Positions 23,944-36,718 of a DNA stretch of 64,000 bases are shown here, in pieces (position 1 is the stretch's first letter; every line of letters begins with the position of its first letter). The DNA is taken from positions 81,941,001-82,005,000 of the forward strand of contig CM048552.1 in the NCBI GenBank assembly GCA_026413225.1, written 5' to 3'. The position numbers and the translations under genes are program-made. The notes under the pieces were generated by a model, which did no database searches, had not been told where the DNA came from, and was given only the letters and a program-made list of their open reading frames with translations. Origin of the DNA: Otis tarda (taxonomy: Eukaryota > Chordata > Aves > Otidiformes > Otididae).

Positions 23944-26553
23944 AGAATCATAGAATCATAGAATCATAGAATGGTTAGAGTTGGAAGGGACCTTCAAAGG
24001 TCATCTAGTCCAACCCCCCTGCAAGAGCAGGGACATCCCCAACCAGATCAGGTTGCTCAGAGCCTCATCCAGCCTGGCCTTGAACACTTCCAGGGATGGG
24101 GCATCCACCACCTCTCTGGGCAACCTGTTCCAGTGCTCTACAACTCTCATTGTAAAAAATTTTTTTCTAATATCTAATCTAAACCTAGCTCCTTCTAATT
24201 TAAACCCATTACCCCTTGTCCTATCACAACAGGCCCTACTGAACAGTTTCTCCCCATCTTTCCTGTAGGCCCCCTTGAGGTATTGGAAGACCGCTATCAG
24301 GTCTCCCCGGAGCCTCCTCTTCTCCAGGCTGAACAGCCCCAACTCTCTCAGCCTGTCCTCATAGGAGAGGTGCTCCAGCCCTCTGATCATCTTGGTGGCC
24401 CTCCTCTGGACCCTTTCCAACTGGTCCATGTCCTTCTTGTGTTGGGGGCTCCAGAACTGGACGCAGTACTCCAGGTGGGGTCTCACCAGGGCAGAGTAGA
24501 GGGGCAGAATCACCTCCCTCGACCTGCTGGCCACGCTGCTCTTGATGCAGCCCAGGATGCGGTTGGCCTTCTGGGCCGCAAGGGCGCATTGCCCGCTCAT
24601 GTTGAGCCTCTCGTCTACCAGCACTCCCAAGTCTTTCTCCTCAGGGCTGCTCTCAATCCATTCTCCGCCCAGCCTGTATTTGTGCCTGGGATTGCCATGA
24701 CCCAGGTGCAGGACCTTGCACTTGGCCTGGTTGAACTTCATGAGGCTGGCACGGGCCCACTTCTCCAGCCTGTCAAGGTCCCTCTGGATGGCATCCCTCC
24801 CTTCCAGCGAGTCGACGGCACCACACAGCTTGGTGTCATCGGCGAACTTGCTGAGGGTGCACTCTATCCCACTGTCCACGTCGCCGACAAAGATGTTGAA
24901 CAGGGCCGGGCCCAACACGGACCCCTGAGGGACGCCACTGGTGACCGGTCTCCACTTGGACATTGAGCCGTTGACCACCACTCTCTGAGTGCGGCCATCC
25001 AGCCAACTCCTTATCCACCGCGTGGTCCATCCATCGAACCCATGCCTCTCTAGTTTAGAGAGAAGGATGTCATGCGGGACAGTGTCAAAAGCTTTGCACA
25101 AGTCCAGGTAGATGATATCCGTTGCCCGTCCCTTGTCCACCGATGCTGTTACCCCGTCATAAAAGGCCACCAAATTGGTCAGGCACGATCTGCCCTTGGT
25201 GAAGCCATGTTGGCTGTCACCAACCACCTCCTTGCTCTCCATGTGCCTTAGCATGGTTTCCAGGAGAATCTGCTCCATGACCTTGCCAGGCACGGAGGTG
25301 AGGCTGACCGGCCTGTAGTTGCCCGGGTCTTCCTTACTCCCCTTTTTAAAAACTGGGGTTATGTTCCCTCTCTTCCAGTCATCGGGGACCTCACCAGACC
25401 TCCACGATTTCTCAAATATGATGGCCAGTGGCTTGGCAACTTCATCCGCCAGTTCCTTCAGGACGCGCGGATGGATCTCATCAGGCCCCATGGACTTGTG
25501 CACCTTCAAGTTCCTTAGATGGTCCTGAACCTGCTCTTCGAGCACCGTGGGCGGTTCTTCATCCTCACAGTCCCTGCCTGAGCCTTCCACAGCTTGGGTG
25601 GGGAGACAAGAGCCCTTATCAGTGAAGACTGAGGCAAAAAAGTCATTGAGTACCTCAGCCTTCTCCACATCCCGGGTAACCACGACACCCGTTACCTTCC
25701 GGAGGGGGCCTACATTCTCCTTGGATTTTCTTTTGTCCCCTACATATCTGTAAAAGCTTTTCTTGTTACTTTTTATATCCCTGGCCAGATTCGATTCCAT
25801 CAGGGCTTTAGCCTTCCTCACCCTATCTCTGGCCGCTCGCACAGCCACTCGGTAGTCCTCCCAGGCTACCTGTCCCCGCTTCCACCCTCTATAGGCTTCC
25901 TTCTTTACTTTCAGTTGGTCCAGGAGCTCCTTGCTCATCCACGCTGGCCTCCTGGCCTTTTTGCCCTACTTCTTCTTCATCGGGATGCACCTCTGCTGAG
26001 CTTGGAGGAGGTGCTCCTTAAATATGGACCAGCTTTCCTGGGCCCCTCTTCCCTCCAGGGCCGCCTCCCATGGCACTTTGCCCATGAGGTTCCTGAAGAG
26101 GCCGAAGTCCGCCTTCCTGAAATCTAGGGCAGAGAGCTTACTGTGCAGTTTCCTCGCCGCCCCGTGGATCTTGAATTCCACCGCGTCATGGTCACTGCAG
26201 CCAAGGCTGTCCGTCAGTTTCACGTCCCCCACCAGCCCCTCCCTGTTGGTGAGCACAAGGTCCAGCATGGCACCCCTCCTTGTCGGCTCCTCTATTGCCT
26301 GCAGGAGGAAGTTATCGTCCACGCATTCCAGGAACCTCCTGGACTGCCTGTGCCCTGCTGTGTTGTCTCTCCAACAGATGTCAGGGTGGTTGAAGTCCCC
26401 CATGAGGACCAGGGCTTGTGACCGCTGTGAGGCTGCTCCTATCTGCCTATAGAGCGCCTCGTCCGCTCTGTCTTCCTGGCCAGGCGGCCTGTAACAGACC
26501 CCCACCGTAACATCCCCCGTCCGTCCCTGTCCTCTGATCTTGACCCATAAGCC
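23944..26553 (-). mobile_element. Young CR1 LINE, 5'-truncated, antisense
   Basis: The 3' end, three and a half AATCATAG units on the + strand, sits at 23,944 next to the exon C donor. The 5' side stops inside the endonuclease domain near 26,553. Reading right to left it has the C-terminal half of the endonuclease, the reverse transcriptase, the C-terminal domain, and the short 3' UTR. GC content is much higher than the host intron and the frame is nearly open, so the insertion is recent relative to the other copies here. A 5' truncation is usual for CR1, which is copied by target-primed reverse transcription. No target-site duplication was seen. Confidence 0.96.
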
Positions 26554-26565
26554 CATAAGTAACAT
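24001..26565 (-). pseudogene. CR1 ORF2 fragment: endonuclease-RT with one amber stop
   Basis: One frame from about 26,553 down to 24,001, broken only by TAG at 25,966-25,968. The 5' part (199 codons counted from 26,565) has the endonuclease motifs GDFNHPD at residues 56-62 and SDH at 124-126; the N-terminal half of the endonuclease is missing. The 3' part (645 codons from 25,938) holds the reverse transcriptase: [23 protein letters not shown] with catalytic D279, [11 protein letters not shown] and FADDTKL with catalytic D367 and D368. The flanking first few codons of the 199-codon part (MLLMG) are probably host sequence. Without its 5' end and ORF1 the copy cannot mobilise itself. Confidence 0.93.
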
Positions 26566-27439
26566 ACCATTGACTTCTTGTGCTGAATGGATTTGCTTTA
26601 ATAGTGAGTGTTGGTGACTACTTTGCTAATTTCATCAGTTTATGCATTTCTCTGTTCCTGCAAAACTCTAAGGAGTCATAAGTATATAAAAAATACCCTT
26701 CTGGAGTGGTCCAGTGGTCCAGGGGTAGGAGATGCTCTGTAAGGAAACACTGATACTGGCTTCTCTCAATTGGTCCAAGTTATTATTAAGCCCTGCTTCC
26801 TAATATTTAACTAGATTTTATTCCTTAAAAGGACCTCCTCTATAATCGTATAGAACTTCTAGGTCCAGCAGTCTTTGATAAGAAACCTTGTATCATATTC
26901 CTGAGATTGTGCTATGTCTCCAGCAGGTTGGTGAGGCAAGATTTCTCTTTACATATGCAATGCCAACTCCTCCCTAATATGCTGTTCATAAATGTTCATT
27001 CATACATGCTTAAGTTTCAGAGATGTGACATACTTACTGATCATTTTATGTGCATCTTGATGTTATACTTCCAAATATGAAAGCTAAATGTTTTTTTTAC
27101 AAAGTCAGGTTTTGTTGTGATTTTCTTTATTGTAAAATTTTCATTCTACCTGAAGCCTTTATAGTTCATATAGTTTTAGAAGGATGTGACACAGCAGAAC
27201 TTAGCCTACAAATGTTAGAGCAGATAACCCATAAGAAAGAGTTACCATAGCATTGTTAAATGTTAACTAGTGGCCTCAAGTCATGCATTTATATATGAAT
27301 GAAACATATGATTTAAATGTCTATGTAAATGAACTGTACAGAAGCCTATTATTTTAAAGTATTTTTTTTATTGCTAGCTCCATGATAAAAAGAATACTTA
27401 GAGACAATTTGTGTGTTATATCACTGTTCTTTTCCACAG

Positions 27440-27488
27440 GTACGTGAAATTTTGAAGCGCACATCTACAAAGGCCAGAAACAGCATGG
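27440..27488 (+). CDS. ANO2: ANO2 exon D (VREILKRTS segment)
   Basis: A 49-bp exon that starts in phase 0 (VREILKRTSTKARNSM) and ends one base into a Gly codon. EILKRT followed by a basic, variable stretch and SMGI matches ANO1 and ANO2. The acceptor is TTTTCCACAG and the donor GTAAGA. Confidence 0.95.
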
Positions 27489-29710
27489 GTAAGAAGGAGG
27501 GAAGATAATTATATATGCTATTTTTAAAGAAATTGTTTAAGTATCTCACTGAATATTTATTTTTCTAGCAGAACACAAAAGTATGCTGGAACATTTCCAC
27601 AAAAAATAGATATTTAAACAAATGCTTTTCCTGACGAATAAAATCAGACTTTCTGCTACATGGTTTGGATAGGACATGGTAACGGGAGCTTGCTTTTCAT
27701 TCCTACAGGTGCAGGATCTGGCATGTAACTTGCATTTCATGAGTTGTTATAAAATTGGATTTGGTTATTATATGATGAAAATTCAAATGTCAATGACAAC
27801 ATGTCATATTATTTTTTCCAGGAGCAGATTTTTCTTGCCATTTCAGTAGAATAATACATCTTTCCAGGTTATTTTTATCACTGTAGCTTTAAAAGTTTTG
27901 TCCATGAACTGCATAGTGAAATATGTGACTTAACTATGACTGTTTTGAAGACGTTGTATGATACTTTTGGAGTAACCCTGAAATATTTGGAGCTTTTGTT
28001 TTCTTGAGGTTCAAATGTACTTATTCTCTTTTCTCTGCTGTTTTCTTTCATCTGTTGTGATATCATCACACATATCTCCCTGATGGTGAAGAAGCGATAG
28101 TGCTCCTTGTCTGGCATGTTTTCTGGAAGTCCTTCTGTAAGCTTGACCACTTATGTGCAGATCACAATGTTCTAGCATAATGTTCCTGTAAAGAATAAGT
28201 GTGCTGTAGCAACAAATTCCTGCATAGTCTTGGTGTAACTTTGTTCAGTGAAGCGGCAGTAACAGATTTATTTGGTACAGCACCTGAAATGGAAAATAGA
28301 TTAGTTTAGGTTTCCCTGAAATAGATGTAATTTTTTTTTTTCAAATTATATGAGCCCCAAAACAAAATACTTTCTCCTTTTTTTTCAACCCAAAATACTT
28401 GATGTTGCCCAGGAACAACATTTACGATTACTACACTGCTTCCTTTAAAAAAATGGCTGAGAAAATGTTAGGCATTCTTCATTCCTAAAACATTGTTCAG
28501 CTGCTGTCTATTTTCTTCACTGTTTGCTCTCTGTTGTTTTATGTTTTGATCTGCTCAAAGACTCTGGTGGGGCAGTAGAGAGGATTGGTACCTTATTTTG
28601 CTGGATTGCTCCAGCTAGCATCCAGGGAAGCCTGGTGACTGGGGAGACTATGCTTTCCCCAGGAGCTGTGGAGCCTGTGCAAGCAGATGTCTCTAGACCA
28701 CAGGATTTTAGAGACAAGGTAGTGTAAGGCATATAAAACAAGAAACGTGAAGTGCAGCAATGACACTAAGCCTGTTGACAAAAAGCCAACCCCCAGAGCT
28801 GACACTTTCCCAAGGGAACCAGAGAGACTGTGTAGAACCTGCTGAAACTAATCTTAACTTTGTGAAACAATTGTTTTCACCTGCAGAGACTGAAGACAGA
28901 ATGGCTATAAGAGTCATAGGTCTTGAGACCCAGTAGTGATTTTGTGTATGTTCATAGGTGCTGTAGTTATTAGCTCAGGATTCAGTCACTAAAGCCCTTT
29001 TAGTACGTGGTCACTGTGATGGTGCCATGTCCATGTATTTTCCTGTACCTTTCACTAGACTTCCTGTTTGCAATCTTTAGGACTCTGCAGTTTTTGTCCT
29101 GGTACATCCAGCTTTTCAGCATAATGGTGGATTTTGTGAACACAAACTGATTTAACTCCTGCAAACAAAAAAGGAGTCAAACTCAGAATGATGACCTTAT
29201 GCATTTATATGAGGAGGGGTAGAAAACTCAGCACTTGGTTTAGTGAAAACAAGACCTGATCTAATATTAATCAACAGAGGGTAAGTGTTACTTCAATCAC
29301 AAATTTATGTGAAAGTGTTTTCTTTTAATTGTTTGGGTGCATCAGTGGGGATCCATGGTTCTGATCATTGTTAAGCTTCAAGAAGGACTTCCCAGATGCT
29401 TTCCTCCTCAGTCTTGAGCTATCATCCTGATAGCCTCTTTGCTACCAGGATGAGAAAGTGGCCAAAACAGTCTTTGTACCATATTGGTTCACGCAATAAA
29501 AAGTGTTGTATGGAAATGAGCCTTTCTTTGAAAACATGTTTTCCGTAGCCAGGTACTTCTAGGCTGGTATATACTCATCTTGAGATTATTGTGAATCTTA
29601 TTAGTAATAAAGCACAGTCCCCTTTGTAGTGTCATGAAATGAGATCTGTAATAATCTTCTGTGTTTAACCGTGCCTAGCTGTTGACCATCTTATTTTTTT
29701 TTTCTTTTAG
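27489..29710. other. ANO2 intron between exons D and E
   Basis: 2.2 kb with no transposon recognised. The region around 28,560-28,920 is less AT-rich and has short open frames on both strands, but none has a domain or is conserved to my knowledge. A poly(T) run precedes the acceptor. Confidence 0.85.
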
Positions 29711-29766
29711 GTATTGGCACGTTAATAGCAAACAATGTTTATGATGCAGCATACCCACTTCATGAT
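29711..29766 (+). CDS. ANO2: ANO2 exon E (LIANNVYDAAYPLHD segment)
   Basis: A 56-bp exon: two bases completing Gly, then IGTLIANNVYDAAYPLHD, ending in phase 0. AAYPLHDG is diagnostic for ANO1 and ANO2. The acceptor is TTTCTTTTAG after a T-rich tract and the donor is GTACGT. Confidence 0.96.
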
Positions 29767-30010
29767 GTACGTATATACTATTAAAAATCTAGTTCTCAGA
29801 TAGTGTTACTCAATGGTGCATAGACATTAATATTTATTGCCTGTGACAATGCAAATATATTTGAAGTGTGTGATTCTAATATGACAACTCTTACATAAGC
29901 ACATTTCAACTTGTGATCCTAAAGCAAAATCAACAATGTAAGAACAACTGAGCAAACTTTTATTGAATTTTATCTATTTTTACATCAGTTAAATTATTTT
30001 CTTTCTCTAG
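29767..30010. other. ANO2 short intron between exons E and F
   Basis: 244 bp, the shortest intron here, starting GTACGT and ending CTTTCTCTAG. Nothing else recognised. Confidence 0.92.
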
Positions 30011-30052
30011 GGTGAATATGAAGGCCAAAATGATGACATGAATGAAAGAAAG
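30011..30052 (+). CDS. ANO2: ANO2 exon F (14-residue small exon)
   Basis: A 42-bp exon in phase 0 on both sides: GEYEGQNDDMNERK. The acidic DDMN.RK form fits ANO2, whereas ANO1 has N.EFNDRK as I remember it. The acceptor is CTTTCTCTAG and the donor GTAAAA. Being a multiple of three, it could be skipped without changing frame; no evidence here shows that it is. Confidence 0.93.
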
Positions 30053-33000
30053 GTAAAATACCTTGCAAAATTAATTTCATATTAGATTTAATGTAATAAA
30101 TGTCAATTAGTGTCCTAAATACTATCATAAAGCATTATCCAGTGCTCAATCAAGTAAAGATTTTTAAAAATGCATGTATTTTTTGTATTACTTATTTTCC
30201 TCTATTCCTGCATATGATTTTTTTTTTGCAATACTTTTAATAAAGTCTTCTTATGAAGTATTTCAGTGAATTTAATTTGGTATTTACATCCTGAAATGCT
30301 CATTTTTCCCTCCACATGCATAGACAACATTTTACAACCTGTCAGGAAGCAAAAGTTGTTAAATAACTTGTATGATTATTTATTTTCTTTCCATAACCAG
30401 ACAGTATTAGAGAACAATAGTCACTAGATTAAAATATAGTTGTATTTTTTTGTTTGAATTCATTCAATCTACTTCCAACTATTTTGTAAATAAAAAGTTT
30501 CTAGCTGTAAATGACTTTTGAAAACATACCACCCACCAACTCTCTGCATGAGAGAAATGGATGCATAATCAAAGCCTATATGAATTCAGACTGGTTTTAA
30601 TACATATGCTCACTACTGGAAATGAGTAAGACCATTTAATTACTGTAATCCATTAAGATCCATTCAATATTATTTTCTAATGTTCACTCATTTTTTTTCC
30701 TTGATACACAAACAATAGGACAGGAAATGAAGAAGGAAATTGTGGGGAGAGAAAGGAGGGGAGGGAAGAATGAAGGAAAAGAGAATGTTTGGATGCCTAA
30801 AATATTTACTGTACTAGAAATTAAATTGCATATATTCCTGGTGACTTGATATATATTCTTGATTCTTCCTAGACTCCTTTCAATTTAATAATTGAAAGGA
30901 AATAATTTCATACATGTTTTTAACTCTGTGGTATTACCTGTTGGTACATGCCATTTGTTGCTTGAAGAAGAGGTAAGAAAATGCCATTAATTTGGTAAAA
31001 CACAGTGTAGTTCTCAAGAGTATATTTTCCACAAATGATGATTATTTGAGCATTTGAAGTAAAGATTAAGTTCACAGGTCATACAAATAAACTTGATTTC
31101 TCCAATGCTGAAAACATACTCTTTGTAGTTTGTGGTAAACAGTGTTAACATTCAGCCACTAGATGTCTTCACGTGCCGTATACAATTTAATTTAGTATAT
31201 GAACCTTGGTAAGCAAAAGAGACAGTGTTGGAAAACAAACTATAAAAAAGCTTGTATATTTATGCCTGTTGTTTTTAACTTTTTGTTCATGAAGAAATCG
31301 TCTACTCTGCACTTGCAGAATTTTCTCTGGATAAGTGATAATAAGAATAAACTAATGGACTCTGACAGTCAGCTACATAGTTTACTGTCTCTTAAGGTTA
31401 GTAAAATTTTTAGAGAAGAAAGGTAAATGAACATTAGTCAATGGAGGAAGATTGGTACTGTGGAAAAGGGAGTAAGAGGGCCTAAAAGGACTAGTGTCTG
31501 GGAAAATATTCACTCTACTAGTTGTATTTTGTGCTGCCTTCTTTTTATTCTTCCTATTAGCCTCAGTTATGAAGTGTTAAGTATTAAAAACATAAAAGGT
31601 CCTTTCCAGAAATACTTCCTTGATTATTCACATATGTCTCTGCTGCCTAGCCATTGAATCTGCTGTAGTATTTCTATGCATAACATCATCTGTTTTCTAT
31701 CTGAATCTAATAGTTTCAGTGTTTAATTTCCTGAAAAGCCCAGATCAGGTTTAAAGCAAAGGGGGGCATTTTTCGTTTTTTTTTTTTTCTCTGCCCTTTT
31801 TTTTATATTGTCCATTTTAACTTATCTGTATCTTCCATTTCAATTGTCTATTGTATAAGCCCAAAGAGTGATGAGCCTGTCTGGGGTACTTATGCCAGTA
31901 AGGAAGCACAAGTAATTAAGGTTTATGTACCAATTCATAATATAAAAGGTTAATCTGTATTAACCCTCTTCAGGATTTCCTTGGAGAAAACGCACTGTGA
32001 AACAATACTTTTGTCACATCCTATGAGAATTAGAAATCTGCAGTCAATGAAACCCACTCTTTTCCTAAGACTGTTGATTGCAGCAAAGGAATTTCCCTGT
32101 TTTAGTGTGATTTCTGCTCTAGAAAAAAATCTTTTAAGAAAGCTGTTGCACAGCAGCATGGTAGTAACTTGCCATAAGTATAAACACTGGCTTGACTTTT
32201 TTTAATCTTCTAGCCCATTGGCAACTTGTAACTTATCATTGCTAGCAATATGTTTGACATTGAAAAATACATAAGGGCTTTGTTACCTGTCTGGGAAATA
32301 TACTGTTTTCATATACTACAAGAATATCCCTAGAATATTAGAAGCATATTGGAAAGTATTATTATCAACTTACAGAAAGTTCAGCTTTTAAGTGAAGCTG
32401 ATAAAATACAGTAAACTATATTACAAAGCTCTTCCTAGAATTCCTTTCAATTTAATAAATATCATGAAAGGAAGCACATTCCACCTTCCAGATTAAGCTT
32501 AATCTTGTAAAATTGCAGTGTTGAGACTGAGGTTTAGTGTGGGCAACACACGTGAATGGAAAATATTCATGCCATAAACTTACCTTCAGTGCTTTGGAAT
32601 CAGAATAACCAGTGTGATTCTGCAGTCTGACATAATGCCATAGTAACCTGTTCCTGAACTGACTGCAATTTTAGAAAGATTTGCTGTTTCCTTTTCAAAT
32701 TCCATTCTGTAGCTACTTTCAAAACAACTTCTTTTAAGTAGTTCTAATAACTTAATAGCTTTAACTTTCTTGTTTTGTATATTTCAGCAAATGCATTTAT
32801 TAATATTATTTATGGAAAGAAATAAAATTGTAGGTAATGCTCTGGGGTAATGGCAAAGGGTGATTTTTGAATAGGTAACCACAAGTATCCATGTGAAATT
32901 ATCAATATGGCAGCCAGAGAAATCCACTTCAGCTCCCTTTGATGCCAAAGGAAATCAAACCTAGTCTCACCATTTCTTTTCACAAGCACAAAGCATTTTG

Positions 33001-35648
33001 CAAGTGTGCTCTATAAGAGCAATATTCTAAAAGCCAAGACTCCCCACTCCTTGAATCTCATTGCTGAATTTCAAATTGCTTCAGCAGGGTAGGGTTTAGT
33101 CCCTGATGTAGAAAAAGAAAATACTTTATGCTGTATCTTTAATGAGTATGCAATGGCATAGCTCTGTTCATTTAAATAATTGCAAGCTAGTTTCCATATT
33201 CTGAACAGTAACACTTTATTGGGCATATGTTTGCAGGATCCCAGTCTTAATTACTCACTTGCTATGTGAAAGAACTAAATAAATATCATCCGCAGGAGGA
33301 AGGGCATTATAAACAGTAGGAATACGTGATTGGAAAAGCTCAAATTATGTCTATGGTTACAGTATCTGAAATTTCTCCACACTTATTTTACTTGTGCTAT
33401 GAACTTCATAAGATGGTTTAGTGTGCTGCTCGCTGTCACAATGGACCATCTGACAGATGCAGCTACTGCTAATTGCAAAACCAATATGTACTTTATTAAT
33501 AGCATCCTCTCCTGCCCCTGCATACTTACATAACTCCGTTGTGCAATAATGTATTACTGGAAAAAAAAAGTGCCACACTCAGTGAGCATGTATTTTGCAG
33601 ACAGAGCTAAACAGTTTACAGTCTTGTCTGCAACTAAGCTGATGAGTTCCACACATTACACATTTTGAAAAAAACCTGTATCTTACTGTTCTAAAAATCA
33701 GTGATTTTAACTGTCTTTGAAACACTTTTTTTTTTTTCTGTTAAAGAAAAAAAGAGCGTAAACCAATATTTAATTTCACTTCTCTGTAGATTATCCTTTA
33801 TATGTACCTGGTTGTGTATCTGTGTGCACGTTTCTTGATTTGTGTCTTCCTCTCTAGATGCTTTAAAACTTTTTGCCCAATCCCAGACAAAGCTTACAGA
33901 AGAATAGAAGCTTCCAAGGTATTAACTCAGCAATTACATTGCTTCACATTAACTACAACTTCCACAAGACAGACGAGGGACAGTCAGATAGGTGTTCACA
34001 GCAAGGGAGCAACTGAAGTATGAGGTCATCTCTAGGACCCAACAGATATTCCACATAGAAGCTCGTTCTCAAAACAGAGTTTCATCACTACTCCAGTTTT
34101 ACTAGGAATGACATGGTACCTTATTTTAAAGGAGCTGACCGCGCCTCTCATATGCTACGCTTTTCCTAGACCCTCTCCATTTTTTTTTTTTAAATTAGGG
34201 ACAAAAGGCTTGACATATGTCTTTTTGGATGATACAGATTTGTAATCTATAAGTAGTGATGTGGTTAATTTAGTTTCATTTATCATCACATTCGGGTTAT
34301 TTGTTTGGGGTTTTTTTTAACGCATTCTGTACTTCAAGAAATAGTTTTCAATGAGCATGTTATCTTAGCTGTCTACAGTACTTTCATAGTGTAAAACTGT
34401 GAAAGGAATACGAACAACTCAGGTGGTTCCACAGAAAATCTTACTCTTTTGCATGGAGCTGCCCTGATTTTTATTTTCCTCAGAAGATAAAATGTGATGA
34501 ACAGTCATCTAACTGTCATGCTGATATTTCCTCTGAGTTTCCTTTGGTCTTCACGTAATTCTAGAAGGCTTAATTTTTTAATGTCCTTTCTGGATTTTTA
34601 GTAAATTCATGCACAGTTATGAAATGTACTGCTATCAAATTAAGTCTTTTACCAAATTGTTAATTGAATGGTAATTGCTATTTAGTAGTTGCCTTTTGTT
34701 TCAGAACAGTGTGATGTCCTTCACACCATTATTACTAGTTTCCTGTACAGCCTATTGTAAAAGAGTGTCAAAGGTTTTTTGTTTTTTTTTTTTTTTTTTT
34801 GAAAGTTCAACAAAGTTGACACATAGATCACAGCAATGAAAGAGGGAGTGAGGAAGACTATCCCGAGTCCCTTGCCTGTTGCAGTTGAGTGTTTTGAGAT
34901 TAATATACCACAGGTCCTGAAATGTTTCCTTTCATCCCTAACTCTGTTCCCCGGGGACTCCTCCCATTGTAAGAAGTTTCTGTAGGGTCTGGGTCTTCCC
35001 TTGTACTGTCAGTAAGCTGTGGGTGAATTTACATTTCCAGCAGTAAACGTATGAACTTGTGTGTCCATGTGGAGCATGAGAAGAGAAGGGGCTTTTATAT
35101 AGACACTACTGAGTATAGCAGCCTCAGCAGCTGAGCAGGAGAGCAGACTGGTTTTGCCACATTTGCTACCTCTTGGCATGATTTTACATACCAGTTTACC
35201 AATTTTGAACTCTTGCCTCAGTTCACTTCACCTTGGACCTGGAAACACTGGTCAGTGCTTATCTACGGTGCGATTCCAGACATTAAATAAATTACATCAT
35301 AGAAGGATTCCACTCATTAAGTAGGATTATTTGTGGCATCTTTCCAAAGATTTCCACAGGACTACAGCATGTTTTTCTTCCTTTCTATTTAACATCACTA
35401 TCTAATAAACGTGGTGGGCAGGGGGTAGATATGTGGAGAAAGATGTGTGTACACCATCCTTGCTTTGCTGGCTTGATTGGAATCTTCCATAACTGTCTGA
35501 AAAAATGTACTTGAAAGCTTGCATTGAAGTATGAGAAACTGCTTTTTTTTTTTTTTCGGTACCTATATTTTTAACTCTTAGAAGGTGTTTGTAAAAACAG
35601 ATGGCAGAATTTCTTTCAAGTTAATTTTCTGTTGTGTTTTTTTTTTAG
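30053..35648. other. ANO2 intron between exons F and G
   Basis: 5.6 kb of AT-rich sequence without a recognised transposon. It contains a purine-rich GA patch near 30,715-30,785 and poly(T) tracts near 31,776-31,790, 33,728-33,740, and 34,778-34,801. The many short open frames have no recognisable domain. Confidence 0.85.
34771..34801. repeat. Poly(T) tract
   Basis: A T-rich run of about 30 bp with one interrupting G. No attached retroposon was recognised. Confidence 0.75.
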
Positions 35649-35713
35649 TTGCTCTATCGAGAATGGGCAAGATATGGAGTATTTTACAAGTTTCAGCCTA
35701 TTGATCTCATAAG
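35649..35713 (+). CDS. ANO2: ANO2 exon G (EWARYGVFYKFQPIDLIR)
   Basis: A 65-bp exon that starts in phase 0 (LLYREWARYGVFYKF) and ends two bases into an Arg codon. EWARYG..YK.QPIDL.R is the strongly conserved segment just before the first transmembrane helix of anoctamins. The acceptor follows a T9 tract (TTTTTTTTAG) and the donor is GTAATA. Confidence 0.97.
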
Positions 35714-36599
35714 GTAATATGGACTTGCATAAAACACTAAGGGACCTGGTTCTTAGCTGCTGCATATTAATTAAGTTTCTTCCAGTTATTTCTGCAAATG
35801 AAATCTTGGATTGATCAGAGCATGAAAAATAATGCTCTCACTGATTTTCTACAGCTCTGATGATCGTTTACTAGAACAAAAATACACTAAACTATAATAT
35901 ACTTTTGGTTTTGTATAGTTCTTATTCCTGGAAGAATGTCATACTTTAGATTTTTTTTTTTTTTTAAAAAAAGCATTAATTCTTTTAAAAAATGGGAATT
36001 CCCATTAACATTGATGAATATTTATTGGAGAGTATGGTCACAAAGTCTGGTGAATAATCAGGAGCTGGTGTTCACTTCACGAATCAGTGTGAAAGTATTT
36101 GATAGTTTTGAAATTGATTTTTTTTTTTTTTTACTCCTGGTTTTACAAGTTTTATTCATCTGAACACATCCATATGTGTTCCCAGTGTTTTTTGTATGTT
36201 TTGAATTTTGATATTACAAACATAGAAGAAGTTAGGCTTAAAATAAGACAAAACAACCATGCTTTTTAAGGAATTTCTAAACCAAACCAAAACAATTTTT
36301 GTTGTATACTATAAATACTGAGTAAATAAAACAAAATGTTTGTGAAAACTGCTGACTTGAAATATTCTTGTATAAGATATCTCTCTAGGAATAAATGAAC
36401 TTTGATATTAACAAACAAACCATAGGGAAAAAAAACCCAACAAATCTATTTCTGGATAATTTCTGTACATAAGAAAGATGACATTTGTTAGCGTTTATCT
36501 TTCAAATCATCAAACTCCAAGTAGGCTTTATTACACTGCCTGCCCCTATGTGATTATCTGCAAAAGTTGGTATTAGTAATACAGACAATGAATAATCTA

Positions 36600-36718
36600 T
36601 GTAAAATGCATGTATTATATTTTGATTTATAATAATAATAACAATAAATTATTATTATTAATGACATGAACTCACCTTCAGTGCATTATAATAATAGTAT
36701 AATATGATAATAATTAAG
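36600..36718. repeat. AT-rich (ATA/ATT)n stretch
   Basis: Imperfect AATAAT and TATTAT runs, partly self-complementary between 36,630 and 36,660, then ATAATAATAGTATAATATG. Ordinary low-complexity DNA. Confidence 0.7.

Larger units (their letters stand above)
23928..27439. other. ANO2 intron between exons C and D
   Basis: 3.5 kb, of which about 2.6 kb is one antisense CR1 (23,944-26,553). Outside the element the intron is AT-rich and holds nothing recognised. It ends CTTTTCCACAG. Confidence 0.9.

Noticed and set aside
24283..24966. 227-codon open frame on the + strand
   Set aside because: It is exactly antisense to the CR1 reverse transcriptase and comes from the GC-rich composition of that element. 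No independent domain is seen.
28517..28917. Cluster of 67-76-codon open frames on both strands in an intron
   Set aside because: Frames overlap on opposite strands, have no domain and no splice or start signals that set one apart. Probably reduced AT content by chance.
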